Shown here in pieces: positions 19,287 through 33,228 of a DNA stretch of 64,000 nt. The stretch covers positions 54,024,018-54,088,017 of the forward strand of contig OY997651.1 of the NCBI GenBank assembly GCA_963921795.1. Direction: 5' to 3'. The notes below the pieces were generated by a model. The model was not told the DNA's origin, did no database searches, and worked only from the letters and a program-made list of their open reading frames with translations. How positions within the stretch are numbered: the first letter of the stretch is position 1; each line of letters opens with the position of its first letter. A program made the position numbers and the translations under genes. This DNA comes from Nannobrachium achirus (lineage: Eukaryota > Chordata > Actinopteri > Myctophiformes > Myctophidae).

Positions 19287-22200
19287 GAGCTACTGTTGAA
19301 TCAATCAGCACTACAATGTTTATGCACGCTGACATTTGGCATAATTTTTCTCATATACGCTTTGAAATATTTAACTTAATTGTCTAATTGAAGTCAAGGG
19401 ACTTAATGTTCATTTTGTCAAATGAAACCATGACAACAAATATTCGTCCACTTCCTTTTTTCACAGACAAAAACTAAATAAAAACTAAGCTATGATACTG
19501 AAGCTATATACTGACAATTTTGTCAACAAATTAAAACTAGAGAGAAAAGGGAATATAGTGGAGAAGAGATATTGCGTTTCGAAGATTGGCTATTTTCTGC
19601 ACGCAGCTGAGCTAAGTGTAAGTCTGTCATTACAACGCCATCACGACCTACCAAATAATAAGTAAATAAAATAAAAATACATTTTTAAAAGTTTTTCTTT
19701 TTTTCATCAATCAGGAGAAGGAACAGGATACAGGTCAGGATGAACATAGAAACCAAAAATGTAATAAAAAAGAAGAAAAAAGAACAGAATATTTGAACTA
19801 AAACACTACAAATTTGAAGCTGACCAGTTATTGCGACTGTAGGTCGCAGTTTACTATGAAAACCGGCAGATCCTGTTTGTTAGTGAGTCAGTCAGTCCGT
19901 GACGCCATAATGTAGCTTACCGTAATAATATAGCTGACATGTTCTAACATCACATTGTTGACTGTCACGCTCCAATATACAGTATATATAGACCAAGACA
20001 GCCTGTTCTGGAAATCATATTATGGAGATCCCTGATATCATCAATATTAAGCCCATATTTGGCAATGCCCATATAAGGATGCTCCATATGGCCAAGACAG
20101 AATTAATTTGCAAATCAAGACCGCTGACTCTCATCACCTGGATTATGGATGGATATAATGGAGCTGATCAATACCTCTACATCTGACCTCACAGACTCCA
20201 TATATGATATAGCTGACCTACCTGTTTTGACATCACACTGATCACAGTGATGACTCGACCAGCTCAGCAGAAGGGTATACATGCCAAAGCACCCTTGTGC
20301 ACTCACCAATGTGTGTGACCTCGCCCTGTAGGGGCGAGGTCGCTTCTCGCCCTTAAGCTGGTTGCACACTGCACTGCGTTTTCTCGTTCCGTTTTGGAAA
20401 TCCGAAATCCTCTAATTTTTCAGGCCAAGGAGAGAGAGAAGAAAGAGAGATCAAGGGAAAAAGTGGCGACAGTTGCGAAAATCAGAAAAAATCAACCCTG
20501 TTCCGAAAATAAATACATAATGGGCAGCAGTGTGCAACGCGCTCTGAAATTCCCCCCGATATTCGGCCCGAAAAACGCAGCAGTGTGCAAAGACCTTTAG
20601 GGCATCTTTCTGGTATTTAGTCCTTTCTCCTGACTGGATAAAATTGGTGTCCTGACCTGAAAAAGTTTTTTCTGTTTATTAAAGAGACATTTTTAACATA
20701 GGCCTACTACTCTTTTTGGTTGAGCATCATCAGCTGTTTCAAGTTCTTATTTAACTTGAACGGACTGTTAGCTGTCTGTTAGTGTCGTGTTAATAGGAAT
20801 AACTAAAAAGCAGATATTTGTGCTTAACATGATATTTTCTCATCACATATGTTTCAGTGCTGAGTACATTCCTCTCCTATGGATACTGTCAAGGTGAAAA
20901 TATATTTTCTATAAAATACTTAGTTTCAGTCAAAATCATATGACATAATATTTCTGTCAGTTTACTTTCATCTCCTCAACTTGCTTATTACGGTTTTGTC
21001 ACAGCCAAGTCAGTTTGTAGCATTTGGTTTCATTTTACTTGTGTTTTATGTTTTTGTGTAGAGAGACCAGCTGTTCTAAGGCTGGAGCCCAACGTGTCCC
21101 GCATATTTACCGGTATTAGAGAGTCTGTTACATTCATATGTGACATGGGAGAAGGAGAGAAGACTGCCTGGTGGTACAAACTTGACAAAGATGGTAGTGC
21201 ATTTCTCCCATACTCTGGTTCGAATACATTTCCATTGCAACAACCAACGCCAGACTACAGCGGTGAATACCAGTGTACTGGTGTTATCAAAAACAGCCAG
21301 TTTACAAAACAAAGTAACAAAGTCGCTTTGGTTGTATCTGGTAAGTCATATTTTTCATCACAGCCATTATATGTAACATCATTCATAAAGTAATCATCCT
21401 CATTTTGAGCGAGCTGGTTGCACATGCCTAGCTGGGTGTGTGACTGGCATCTGAGCATCGGTCCTGCATTTATGTATGCTCCAAGCATCGACACTGTCCC
21501 AATGGAAAGATGCCATGTTTTTCCCTTCAGGATAAGGCCTGTGCATTAGTCAAGTGGAAGCTGAGAGACAGCATTATTAGTACCATTTCCAGACTTAGGA
21601 CCAAGTTCCGTGAGACTGGTGAAGTCAAAGGCTGTCCCAGGAGGACAACACTAGCCTGGGTACCAGCCTGCTACGCTACATTCAGTGGATTGGGTTTGTC
21701 AATTTGAAGTGACAAAACCAATCCACTGAGCGTAACGTAGCAGGCTGGAACCCAGGTTAGGACAACACCCCTAGAAGAGTGGTTTCTTGCCCTTCTTCCC
21801 TGAGGAACCATAGGCTTTCTGCAGGACCCATGCTCAGCGTGCTGGCAGGACGCTCAAAGCGAGACCACCAATTATACTTCTCTGTGAAGGTGACTAATGA
21901 ACAATAACAATGATATAATACCAATTGGTATTATTTAAGGGGGTGCTTTTTTCTTTTTTTTATTTAAGGGGGTGCTTTTTTTTAGGAGTTAGATAGAAAT
22001 GGATGGTCAAGGTCGATGTGATTAGCCATTTGGTTTATTGGCAAAATGTGCATGGTGTACTACTCTTCAGGTTTTCTTCCTAATCTGACAGGTAAGAAAC
22101 CAAAGGCCACACTGAAAGCTGACCAAACAGACCTACCTGTAGGGGGCAGTGTTACACTGAGCTGTTCTGTGGAGGGCTCATCTGGATGGATCTGGGGATA

Positions 22201-25200
22201 CTACTGGTACCAACATGACACATACTTAGAGATCAAGAAAGTTCATCACCCTGATGGATCAATCAGTGTGTCAGAAGGAGGAGTCTACAGGTGCATAGGA
22301 CGGAGAGGGCAACCGGTTATCTACACTGAATTCAGTGATGCAGTCACAATAGTCACAATTGGTGAGTACTTTGTAAAATAAGGGGGTAGAGAATTAACCT
22401 ACACTAGGGTCTGGAAGAAAAAAAGCTACACAGCAGCACTCTGGGAAAAGGTCTCTCTGGAAAGCCTAATACTAATCTATTTCTTTCAAATGCTATTTTC
22501 ATTGCCACCATACTGTGTCATAGTGTCTCAACCTTCAGTGACAAGACCTACTCAACCTTCAATGACAAGATTTACTCAACCTTCAGTTACAAGATCTACT
22601 CAGCCTTCAGTGTCTAGATCTAGATCTACTCAACTTTCGATCACTGGATCTGCTAAACCTTCAGTGCCTGGACCTGTGGAACAGATTCCTCCACATGTAG
22701 TGGGGGTGATTGTGGGACTTCTGGTAGTGATTCTACTGACCATCCTTCTGCTCCTGCTGTGTCGATACAGAACATCCAAAGGTGAAAACCACTCAAATAG
22801 TATTAGTGAAACAAAAAAAGTATGTGACTTAAAGAGCAAAGACCTGGTAGCATAAAACACTAACATATTATGCTCTTGTTTAAATTACAGGTCCATGTTG
22901 TGTCAGGTAGGTACAGCTCTCTGTTTCTAGAACTGTCCCATATATGAAGAATCTCCTTAGTCAACTGGAAGTGTCAATTCTCTACAGATAGTCTCTACAT
23001 ACTAACAGGTGATGGGGGAGTTCATTCATAATAGTGGTAGGGGCACTGCCAACTAAGGATATAGTGTGGTTTTGCCAACCCAACACTGGTGGCTGCAGGA
23101 AAAGGCACAAAACAAGTCTAGGCCTAAAACCAGCCTGAGCATTATGTCTATGTTACTTCCTACATTCTAGACTGGTGGGTTAATGTTAAAACATTACCAC
23201 CTGTGTCACATCACACTGACTGCTGATGGATCACTTGCTTTGTATCATCTGTGCTAGCTTATGAACTGGGAATTAGCTAAGGGCCTCAACTTACTAATGT
23301 CTATGAAAAAGGTGACTTATTGACTAAGAAACAACAAATTAAAAACAACATTCCAGTCAACTAACCAACTATCTTCTCATCTTAAAAAATTACCATGTAG
23401 AATAGACCCTGTTTGCTATTAAATATTTATCTTGAAATAGATCTGTCAAGTCCCAGGGAACCAATCAGGACTCTGTATCAAACCAGAGGACCAACCACAG
23501 AGGAAGTCCAGAAGATGGACTCTCCCCACTTCAGCATGGTAAGCTTTTAATCCAATCACAATCAATCAATCACATAACAGCCGATCAATAACCCGACACA
23601 GACATTTCTGCTATGAGAATGGGACTTCAATCAAAACAAACAATGAAACAAACAATGTTTTTTCTTACAGATGAGCCTGCAGCTGTGTCTGGTGATGTGA
23701 CATATTCACAGATTGAAATAAAAAACATGGTCAAGAAAAAGAAGGGTGAGTAAAACCAAAAACATGGTGGAGTTAAATTATGATGTTCCTTAACATAACG
23801 TTGCTGTCGGGCAGAAACAGTCTACCTTTTTTCATAAATTAGAGTGTCACACAAAAGTAGTGAAAATAGCTGAGCTACAAGCTCACAACACATCGCAGTG
23901 AAGCGTGTTGATCTGATATTTTCACAATTTTAAGATCTTTAAAAAATATTATAAAAGGAATGGTATTGGACAAACAGGCTTTCCACCAGACAGCAACGAT
24001 ATACATGTGATCCTCACCATGTAAAAATAAAATGTGTTTATCTAGTGAGCTAATCATAAATAAAGGTGTTACTAACAGTGTACAATCATTAGTAGGTAAC
24101 TACAGTGGCTTAAACAGTGTTCCTAATAGAGAGTTTCCTTCACAGAGAAGCGTGCTGAATCTGATCCACTTGAGAGCTCTTTGTATTCTGAAGTGAAGCC
24201 TGGATCCTCCACAGGTAGACTACATTGTTCCATTACAATACATATAAAATAAAAATAATATAAATATATATAAAATGATATTATCACGACACATAACTTC
24301 CATATACCGGTACGTATAGGAATGGACGTTTTGAGCCACTTCTGAAATGTGTGACAATGCACTTCTGACATGCAATGTGTTGTGTTGTGTTGTGTTGTGT
24401 TGTGTTGTGTTGTGTAAGGAGCAGGAGACCCAGATGCGACTTACGCCCAGGTTAACCACCAATACAAAGCCAAAGCCAAGAAAAAGAAAGGTAGGTGGAA
24501 TGCATAATACTTATACCTACACACATACAGTGTTAATACACAATATGATAGGATCTGTTCCTCAATAATGCATCTGTTCCAGTGAAACTTAATAGGAAAA
24601 CACAGCTAGTTCTGAAAAGACATGCAACACTACAGCCTTGTGTGTTTAATACAAGGCATGATTGATTATTCGTAAATTATTGATTTTGATTATTGGTCAT
24701 TTCTTTGTGTAGGTAATTTTTTTTGTCATAGCTGGCCTAAAAGCCACACAATTAAACAGTTAATCATAATTATAATAATGAGAATATACATACTGTCAAA
24801 TGCATATTGTCTGCTAATATTTTCTGTGAACTATTTTCCATTCTCTGAATCAGCAGCTCCAGAGACAACTGAAGACTCCATCTACTCTCAGGTCAAACCA
24901 GGATCAGCCGTCGGCTCGGTAAGATTCTATAGACCCGTTTCTTGTTTACAAACATTAGACTAAATGATTCCCACCAATCCCCAAACCTATCGTTTTGGGG
25001 AGCGCTGGTTTCATTGGCTAATTTTGGTACCGACCTGCGCGCGCATCTAGTTCTTATCAGGGTAACGTAGACATGCAGACACTACCTATCTTGTGCTGTT
25101 AGTTAAGCAGTGAAGGAGTTTTGAGAATAAAGATGCTGTTACTTTGTTGTTATTATGAAGCATTATCATATCATCACACTGTTGTAAACGTGAAATGAAA

Positions 25201-25419
25201 CAATATTGATTAACCCAGCAGAAAAACTGTTGGAAACAGCCACAGAAACACTGCATGTCTACATGTGCTTCCCCTTTATGGGCTGTGACTTCCACTTCAG
25301 TAGCCTATTACTGTACCAGACTGCATTATCACCTCTCTGTGCATCTGGGTTTGAGGTTGTTTTTGTCACTTTCTTCTTTACATGGTATGCTGTTGTTATC
25401 GTTCCAGGATGGTAACTGA
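13859..25419 (+). CDS. Receptor gene B: two-Ig-domain ITIM receptor (Fc-receptor-like/LITR type)
   Basis: The coding exons are 13859-13889, 20858-20893, 21062-21340, 22092-22361, 22524-22781, 22891-22906, 23441-23538, 23671-23745, 24146-24214, 24419-24490, 24854-24918 and 25408-25419. Every junction has AG/GT and compatible phase. The total is 1281 nt, or 426 residues plus stop, with no internal stop. Order: split signal peptide, Ig1 (Cys in FICDM, Trp in AWWYK, Cys in YQCTG), Ig2 (LSCSVE, GVYRCIG), Thr/Ser/Pro stalk with repeated QPSVTR units, an uncharged TM helix (GVIVGLLVVILLTILLLLL), and a tail with VTYSQI, SLYSEV, ATYAQV and SIYSQV. An uncharged TM with ITIMs predicts an inhibitory leukocyte surface receptor. 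Family-level naming (Fc-receptor-like, LITR, CD300-like) cannot be settled by eye. The first intron is about 7 kb and full of transposons. Confidence 0.85.
13950..15363. mobile_element. 1.4-kb TIR element in gene B intron 1
   Basis: TTGACACTAAGG at 13950-13961 is inverted at 15352-15363, and GGGCAAGT-like subterminal blocks lie inside both ends. The left end also exists at about 4859 in the left flanking repeat, and the LINE entered this element near its left end. I see no transposase ORF and no convincing target duplication. Confidence 0.45.
14752..15047 (+). mobile_element. 296-bp poly(A) retroposon nested in the TIR element
   Basis: The insert ends in a run of A after AATAAAATACTAATC and is flanked by a 13-bp target duplication AGAAAGTAAGCCC (14739-14751 and 15048-15060). 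Its 5' part contains a 17-18 nt C run. A target duplication of this size plus poly(A) means L1-type retroposition; I do not recognise the source. Confidence 0.75.
15471..16247 (-). mobile_element. Helitron-like element H1 (non-autonomous)
   Basis: Removing this segment restores the local sequence ATCACTATTA/TTACTAGTAGC found nearby, so it inserted between A and T with no target duplication, as Helitrons do. Read on the minus strand it begins TTGCGACC, forming a terminal palindrome (TGCGACC/GGTCGCA, 16229-16246). It ends with a 14-bp-arm hairpin (GGAGATAAGCGACC, 15491-15521) followed by 20 nt finishing in CTGG, which fits the CTRR rule. It contains a minisatellite and two CArG palindromes. There is no Rep/helicase ORF, and the 5' end is not the canonical TC. 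Confidence 0.55.
15870..16060. repeat. Minisatellite of GGTTGCTAGGGTAAA / GGTTGCTATGGTAAAC units
   Basis: About nine degenerate units of 16-20 nt lie inside H1. Each resembles an imperfect RFX X-box (GTTGCYATGGYAAC). Functional binding is speculation. Confidence 0.8.
16603..17528 (-). mobile_element. Helitron-like element H2, same family as H1
   Basis: It has the same ends as H1: a 14-bp hairpin (16623-16653) 20 nt from the CTGG end, and the TGCGACC palindrome at 17510-17527. It too is inserted between A and T (CTATCA / TAAATATG). The interior carries several near-identical blocks of about 56 nt (17085-17290) around CCATATATGG and a (GACG)n run near 17460. Confidence 0.55.
17085..17330. repeat. 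Tandem blocks carrying CCATATATGG (CArG) palindromes
   Basis: Three to four blocks share a CCCATATATGGAGATCCC core followed by TGCTCTGAGTATCTGACATC. CCATATATGG matches the SRF CArG consensus CC(A/T)6GG exactly. Confidence 0.8.
17563..17860 (+). mobile_element. Helitron-like 5' terminus H4, 3' end not found
   Basis: TTGCGACCGAAGGTCGCA follows an A and matches the 5' end of H1-H3 in the opposite orientation to H2. No matching 3' hairpin plus CTGG was seen, so the right boundary is arbitrary. Confidence 0.3.
17869..18264. mobile_element. TIR element with repeated GTATCG motifs
   Basis: The left end GGGTTGGGTATCG and right end CGATACCCATCC are inverted. Many GTATCGAT-type subrepeats lie between them. 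Fish genomes contain hAT-type MITEs of this appearance. The right end abuts the piggyBac-like MITE at 18269. A related fragment is at about 43797-43900. Confidence 0.45.
18269..18732 (-). mobile_element. 464-bp piggyBac-like MITE, copy 1
   Basis: TTAA at 18265-18268 and 18733-18736 flanks inverted ends CTCTCC...GGAGAG. The same 464-bp element, inverted, is at 38499-38962. The 72-codon ORF inside is identical in both but looks fortuitous. Confidence 0.75.
18800..19250. repeat. Scattered CCATATATGG blocks and (GTCT)n run
   Basis: Perfect palindromes are at 18809-18818, 19006-19015 and 19109-19118, with near matches around 18926 and 19155. They resemble the interior of H1/H2 and the 48030-48300 region, so this is probably a decayed relative of the same family. 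Confidence 0.5.
19831..20361 (+). mobile_element. Helitron-like element H3, plus orientation
   Basis: It begins TTGCGACTGTAGGTCGCA after an A. It ends with a GACCTCGCCC hairpin (20317-20341), then 20 nt ending CTGG before a T. The hairpin-to-end distance equals that of H1 and H2 although the hairpin sequence differs, which supports a structural rule. A separate inverted-repeat element starts at the right boundary, so that end is less certain. Confidence 0.45.
20361..20600. mobile_element. Short TIR element (TTGCACACTGC ends)
   Basis: TTGCACACTGCACTGCGTTTT at 20362 is inverted as AAAACGCAGCAGTGTGCAAA near 20572-20592. No ORF and no clear target duplication. Confidence 0.5.
20858..20893 (+). 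CDS. Gene B exon 2: 36-nt second half of signal peptide
   Basis: It is preceded by TTTCAG and followed by GTGAAA. A very short second leader exon in phase 1-1 is characteristic of Fc-receptor-family genes. Gene C has the same exon at 33840-33875. Confidence 0.75.
21062..21340 (+). CDS. Gene B exon 3: Ig domain 1
   Basis: A 279-nt phase 1-1 exon encodes one Ig-like fold that begins ERPAVLRLEPN. It has the Cys pair in FICDM and YQCTG and a double-Trp core (AWWYK). It ends at TCTG|GTAAGT. Confidence 0.85.
21652..21759. mobile_element. 108-bp hairpin mini-element between the Ig exons of gene B
   Basis: The arms are near-perfect inverted copies (TAGCCTGGGTACCAGCCTGC on the left; TAACCTGGGTTCCAGCCTGC on the opposite strand of the right end). 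GGACAACAC is duplicated at 21643-21651 and 21760-21768. It shares the TAGCCT terminus and a 9-bp duplication with the mini-element at 4669. Confidence 0.8.
22092..22361 (+). CDS. Gene B exon 4: Ig domain 2
   Basis: A 270-nt exon in phase 1-1, with acceptor CTGACAG and donor GTGAGT. It encodes KKPKATLKADQTDLPVGGS, then LSCSVEGSSGW and GVYRCIG with the paired cysteines, ending VTIVTIG. Confidence 0.85.
22524..22781 (+). CDS. Gene B exon 5: repeat stalk and transmembrane helix
   Basis: A 258-nt exon. The stalk has about five degenerate copies of a six- to seven-residue QPSVTRP/S unit that gene C (180 nt) has in far fewer copies, so it expanded by tandem duplication in this copy. The TM helix has no charged residue, which argues against pairing with FcR-gamma or DAP12. 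Confidence 0.85.
22891..24918 (+). CDS. Gene B exons 6-11: cytoplasmic tail with ITIMs
   Basis: Six short exons of 16, 98, 75, 69, 72 and 65 nt. The 16-nt exon encodes GPCCV, a possible palmitoylation site. Tyrosine motifs come one per exon: VTYSQI (23671-23745), SLYSEV (24146-24214), ATYAQV (24419-24490) and SIYSQV (24854-24918). ATYAQV has Ala at -2 where gene A has Val, so it is non-canonical. The one-motif-per-exon layout allows ITIM dosage to change by exon skipping. Confidence 0.75.
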
Positions 25420-25760
25420 AGATGTCATTAAAACGTGGCGAAAGGAAGACAACATGGAGGAAGTCCAATCTACTCCCACCACAACATGTTGCCCTGGGAT
25501 GCATTGTGAGCTTGTAGATCTTCTATATTCGCCCCCTGAGAATAAGTATGCTAGGGTTCATGTGTTTTGTAGTGCTTATAGAAAGAACTCAACCTGATGG
25601 AGTCAGAGCACCCTTGAGGTGGCAAAGCTGTCCTGCTTAATGTAGACCCTAGAAATATAAATAGCAATATACAATGTAATGGCTGGCTTGGCAGTGTATA
25701 GGTTGATACTGTAAAAAGACCAAACTCACTGTAAGCAGTGGTGGAAAAGATATTCACATT
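25408..25760 (+). other. Gene B terminal exon and 3' UTR
   Basis: The last coding bases (GATGGTAACTGA, 25408-25419) follow a TTCCAG acceptor. The UTR is homologous to gene A 1445-1800. I could not fix the polyadenylation site. Confidence 0.55.
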
Positions 25761-26028
25761 TTTTAATTCTGACTGTTACAAGGAAAGGCAAGGTAATTAA
25801 AACTGTATTTGAGTAAAAGTACAAAAGTACTGTATTGGTATCAAAATGTAGGCTACTTAAAGTACCAAAAGTTAAAAAGTACAGATTAGGCAGAATGTCC
25901 CATTTCACATGTTAGGCAGAATGTCCTAAAATGTGTTTTCAATGTTTCAATGCCTATGTTTTCAAATATAACATTTCTCACAATGTGTTGCATGGCGACG
26001 CATTGTTAGCTTGTAGATCAAATGCCCG

Positions 26029-26032
<4 letters not shown>

Positions 26033-26110
<78 letters not shown>
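26033..26110. repeat. (TA)n microsatellite
   Basis: A pure TA run in gene B 3' flank. Other TA runs are at 36897-36970 and 49378-49447. Confidence 0.95.
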
Positions 26111-26112
<2 letters not shown>

Positions 26113-26653
26113 CTAAAGTGTTTAATGTATGTTTTGAAATTATAATTAAAATCTACAAAGTAACTAGTAGACTAATTCAAGTTTTCAAACAATTGTAGTG
26201 AAGTAAGGTGTAATATTTGCCTCTGAGTATTTGAGTAGAAGTAAAAGTAGCCTATTGAAAATTGGAAATACCCCAGTAGAGTAAAAATACTGTACATACA
26301 TGCAGAGTAAATGCACCTGGCAGTGTAGGTAGATACTATAAATGGACCAAACTCAATGTAACAGGTTTGCTCCATAACAGATAAAGAAGTGGCATACATT
26401 TTCTGGTTATTATTTATTTATGTCTGTAGTATGACTTTGCTTGTTTTATGTTTTTTGGGGGATTTGTTGGACAACATCTTGGATTTCCTGATGACATATG
26501 CCTTTTATAATGTTCTTGTTTTGTATGACGTATATTAACATAAACATAATAGTGTTTTGTGGCATTTTGGGGGATATTGTATACGGTAGTTTGTTTCTGG
26601 ATACTATGATATTTGTTAGTATACTTTTTATGACAGTATTAAGACCTCAGGTC

Positions 26654-26961
26654 TTAAAGGAGTAGTTCACCCCCAAAATGTTTTTTTTTTCTATTGATTA
26701 GTCATGCCATGGAGAGTAGAGTTCAATAATATTTTTTGGTTTTTTCAAAAATGTGATAACAATAAATTTACCCCCATTCATTCCGGATGGTGACCCGTTT
26801 CGAAACGGGTCACCATCCGGAATGAATGGGGGTAAATTTACTCTAATCAAATTTTTGTCTTAGGAATGTGACAAAAACCAAAAAATATTATTGAACTCTA
26901 CTCTCCATGGCATGACTAATCAATAGGAAAAAAATCCTTTTGGGGTGAACTACTCCTTTAA
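26654..26961. mobile_element. 308-bp near-perfect palindromic MITE
   Basis: The ends TTAAAGGAGTAGTTCACCCC and the inverted GGGGTGAACTACTCCTTTAA enclose arms that stay complementary to the centre (around CGTTTCGAAACG, 26797-26808). It resembles Angel-type fish MITEs. Half-copies are at about 41110-41235 and 51645-51700. Confidence 0.8.
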
Positions 26962-27299
26962 TGGGTTAACATAGGTACAGTAGGTGAATTCATGTTAGAC
27001 ACACCAGGTATAAGGGATAGAGTAGTGATAGGCAGGTCTTTGGTTTTGAACAATTAGTCAGTAGGACTGTCTTGTATTCTAGCTGGAGCTCACCTTTTTT
27101 TCTTTGCAACACCAAAATTAGTTTTGTTTCTGTTTATCTTGTAATATTGTAAATATTCTTGCACAATACAGAAATGTTTTGTTTCTCAATCCTTGGTTTG
27201 GTCTCCTTGATTTACTTCCCATTGTGCTCATTCATCACCGTTGGCATTTTCATTAACTAATTGTTATGTTTTTTGTTTTGTTTTTAATATAAATAATAT

Positions 27300-27370
27300 T
27301 ATCAATTCCCATACTTGGAGATTTTCAGACCACGAAGCGGGATGAAAATCTCCACTTCACAAACAAATGT
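27300..27370. other. Stem-loop GGAGATTTTCA...TGAAAATCTCC
   Basis: An 11-bp stem encloses GACCACGAAGCGGGA. Related sequences with the GACGAAGCGGCC loop are at about 40255-40305 and 60967-61012, also in receptor 3' flank. It may be a terminus of a Helitron-like or other hairpin-ended repeat. Confidence 0.4.
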
Positions 27371-27847
27371 AACATGGCCATACATCGAGACTATTAATTT
27401 ACATTTGTCATTGTCAATTCATAGTATGGTGACAATTATGTCCTTTTTGTGAATACTGTAATCTCTTAGTCCATGAGGCGATGGAAATAACTTACTTACT
27501 ATACAAAACAAATTCATGCATGTGTAGCCCCTGTTGTTAGTACAGCCAAGACACGGCGCAGCCTTGCCAATCTGACAACTACAAATGCAAAATTTAACAA
27601 AATGGTCACTTTAACAGTATTAAATTATATCCTCCACACTTGTATTCTCCCCATCTTGACAAAATGTTATATTCCCAATTTTGAGAATTGCCGCTCGGCA
27701 GTGATTGATGATGACGTAGTGTGCACTGATGGGCTGCTGTTGATGATGATAACATTTTAAATGTGCCCGCCTGCCCCACCTAGAGGTGGAGCACGCAAAG
27801 TGCTTCCAAATCCTAATAAACTAAAGATCCATGTGATCTGACCATAG

Positions 27848-27924
27848 TTGACGGCCGGGCCCCCGCGGTCCGCGGGCCCGTAAGCGGCCGCTTACCCAGC
27901 TTATCCGGGCGGTCCGCCCCTGTT
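27848..27924. other. Cluster of three GC-rich palindromes
   Basis: In AT-rich surroundings stand an imperfect GGGCCCCCGCGG/CCGCGGGCCC stem, a perfect TAAGCGGCCGCTTA and GGGCGGTCCGCCC. No coding sequence. It resembles a repeat terminus or recombination hotspot rather than a gene. Confidence 0.5.
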
Positions 27925-28299
27925 CCCAGGTTCTGCAGGTCAGCTGCACAGGTGCAATGCATTATTGTTAATTGTGGCACATTTACTAACATGCCAAGTT
28001 TAACTGCACTTCAACAACCATTCCAGGCTGCCATATCCAGCCCAAGAAACCGTAGAAACCCTGGGAAAAATCTGACAAAACCATTTTTCTTTTTTTTTTT
28101 GCGCCCTGCGGCCGTGCGCATGAGGACTCCCGTCTTTGCCATACCCTAGCTTTTGCTAAACTGACGCCACTGCCTATTGGGACAACAGGTTGTGCTTTGA
28201 TCTGGCGAGTGGGAGTGAACACATGCATGCAGAGAAACTCATGCCTGCATTAACAGACTCACATACAACTAAAATAGTATCAATGCTCTGCTGTGATGG

Positions 28300-30655
<2,356 letters not shown>

Positions 30656-30658
30656 GCA

Positions 30659-32602
<1,944 letters not shown>

Positions 32603-32604
<2 letters not shown>

Positions 32605-32676
32605 CACAACAGTACTTATAAGTTCACTGTGATCAGGAAATAGAAGGTTGTTCAGAGTCATTCATCACAGGAGAGG
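32603..32676 (+). promoter_or_regulatory. Putative proximal promoter of gene C
   Basis: CTTATAAGTT and the neighbouring block are shared with gene B, but the ETS core AGGAAG is AGGAAA here (32635-32640), and the 80-bp leader mini-element is absent. An L2 insertion separates this from the rest of the upstream region. Confidence 0.4.
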
Positions 32677-32910
32677 ATGGGTCTCATCTCACCCTGTGTG
32701 CTCCTCTGTGAGTATACAGTATATCACTATTATAATACTATTATATTTTAAGTGTTTTAAAAATGTGGTGCAAAATTGGCTGATGAGCAAGCTAGAATAG
32801 AGCAGGGTTGGCCTAAAATGACCTTGTTTGTGTGGTTGCTATTATAGATATCATATATATAACATTATATATATCACTATTATTATGACTAGTAGCTCTA
32901 TTGAACTAGA

Positions 32911-32913
<3 letters not shown>

Positions 32914-32997
<84 letters not shown>
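32914..32997. repeat. (GT)n microsatellite in gene C intron 1
   Basis: Pure GT run. Another long GT run (35724-35822, preceded by TA) lies in the gene C tail introns. Confidence 0.95.
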
Positions 32998-32998
<1 letters not shown>

Positions 32999-33157
32999 AC
33001 GTGTATCTGTCTGTGTGTGGCTTTGTGTGAGAATCGTGACCTTATCGTTGCTGTTGGGCGCAAACCTCTTATCTTCATATTTTATACTTTTGTGTTTTTT
33101 TTTGTTGTAAATTAGCACCCTATTTAATCATACTACAGCGTCACACAAAATCATTGA

Positions 33158-33228
33158 AAGTAGCAGATCTACAAGCTTGAAACACAGAGCAAAGTGGCAC
33201 CGTTTTGAGCCTGTAGATCTGCTATTGT
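33158..33228. repeat. Hairpin mini-repeat with GCAGATCTACAAGCT ends
   Basis: AGCAGATCTACAAGCT at the left is inverted as GCCTGTAGATCTGCT at the right. The same short hairpin family recurs at about 2760-2805, 44350-44412, 48537-48605 and as single arms near 1540, 23873, 25507, 49483, 52281 and 54230. Confidence 0.6.
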
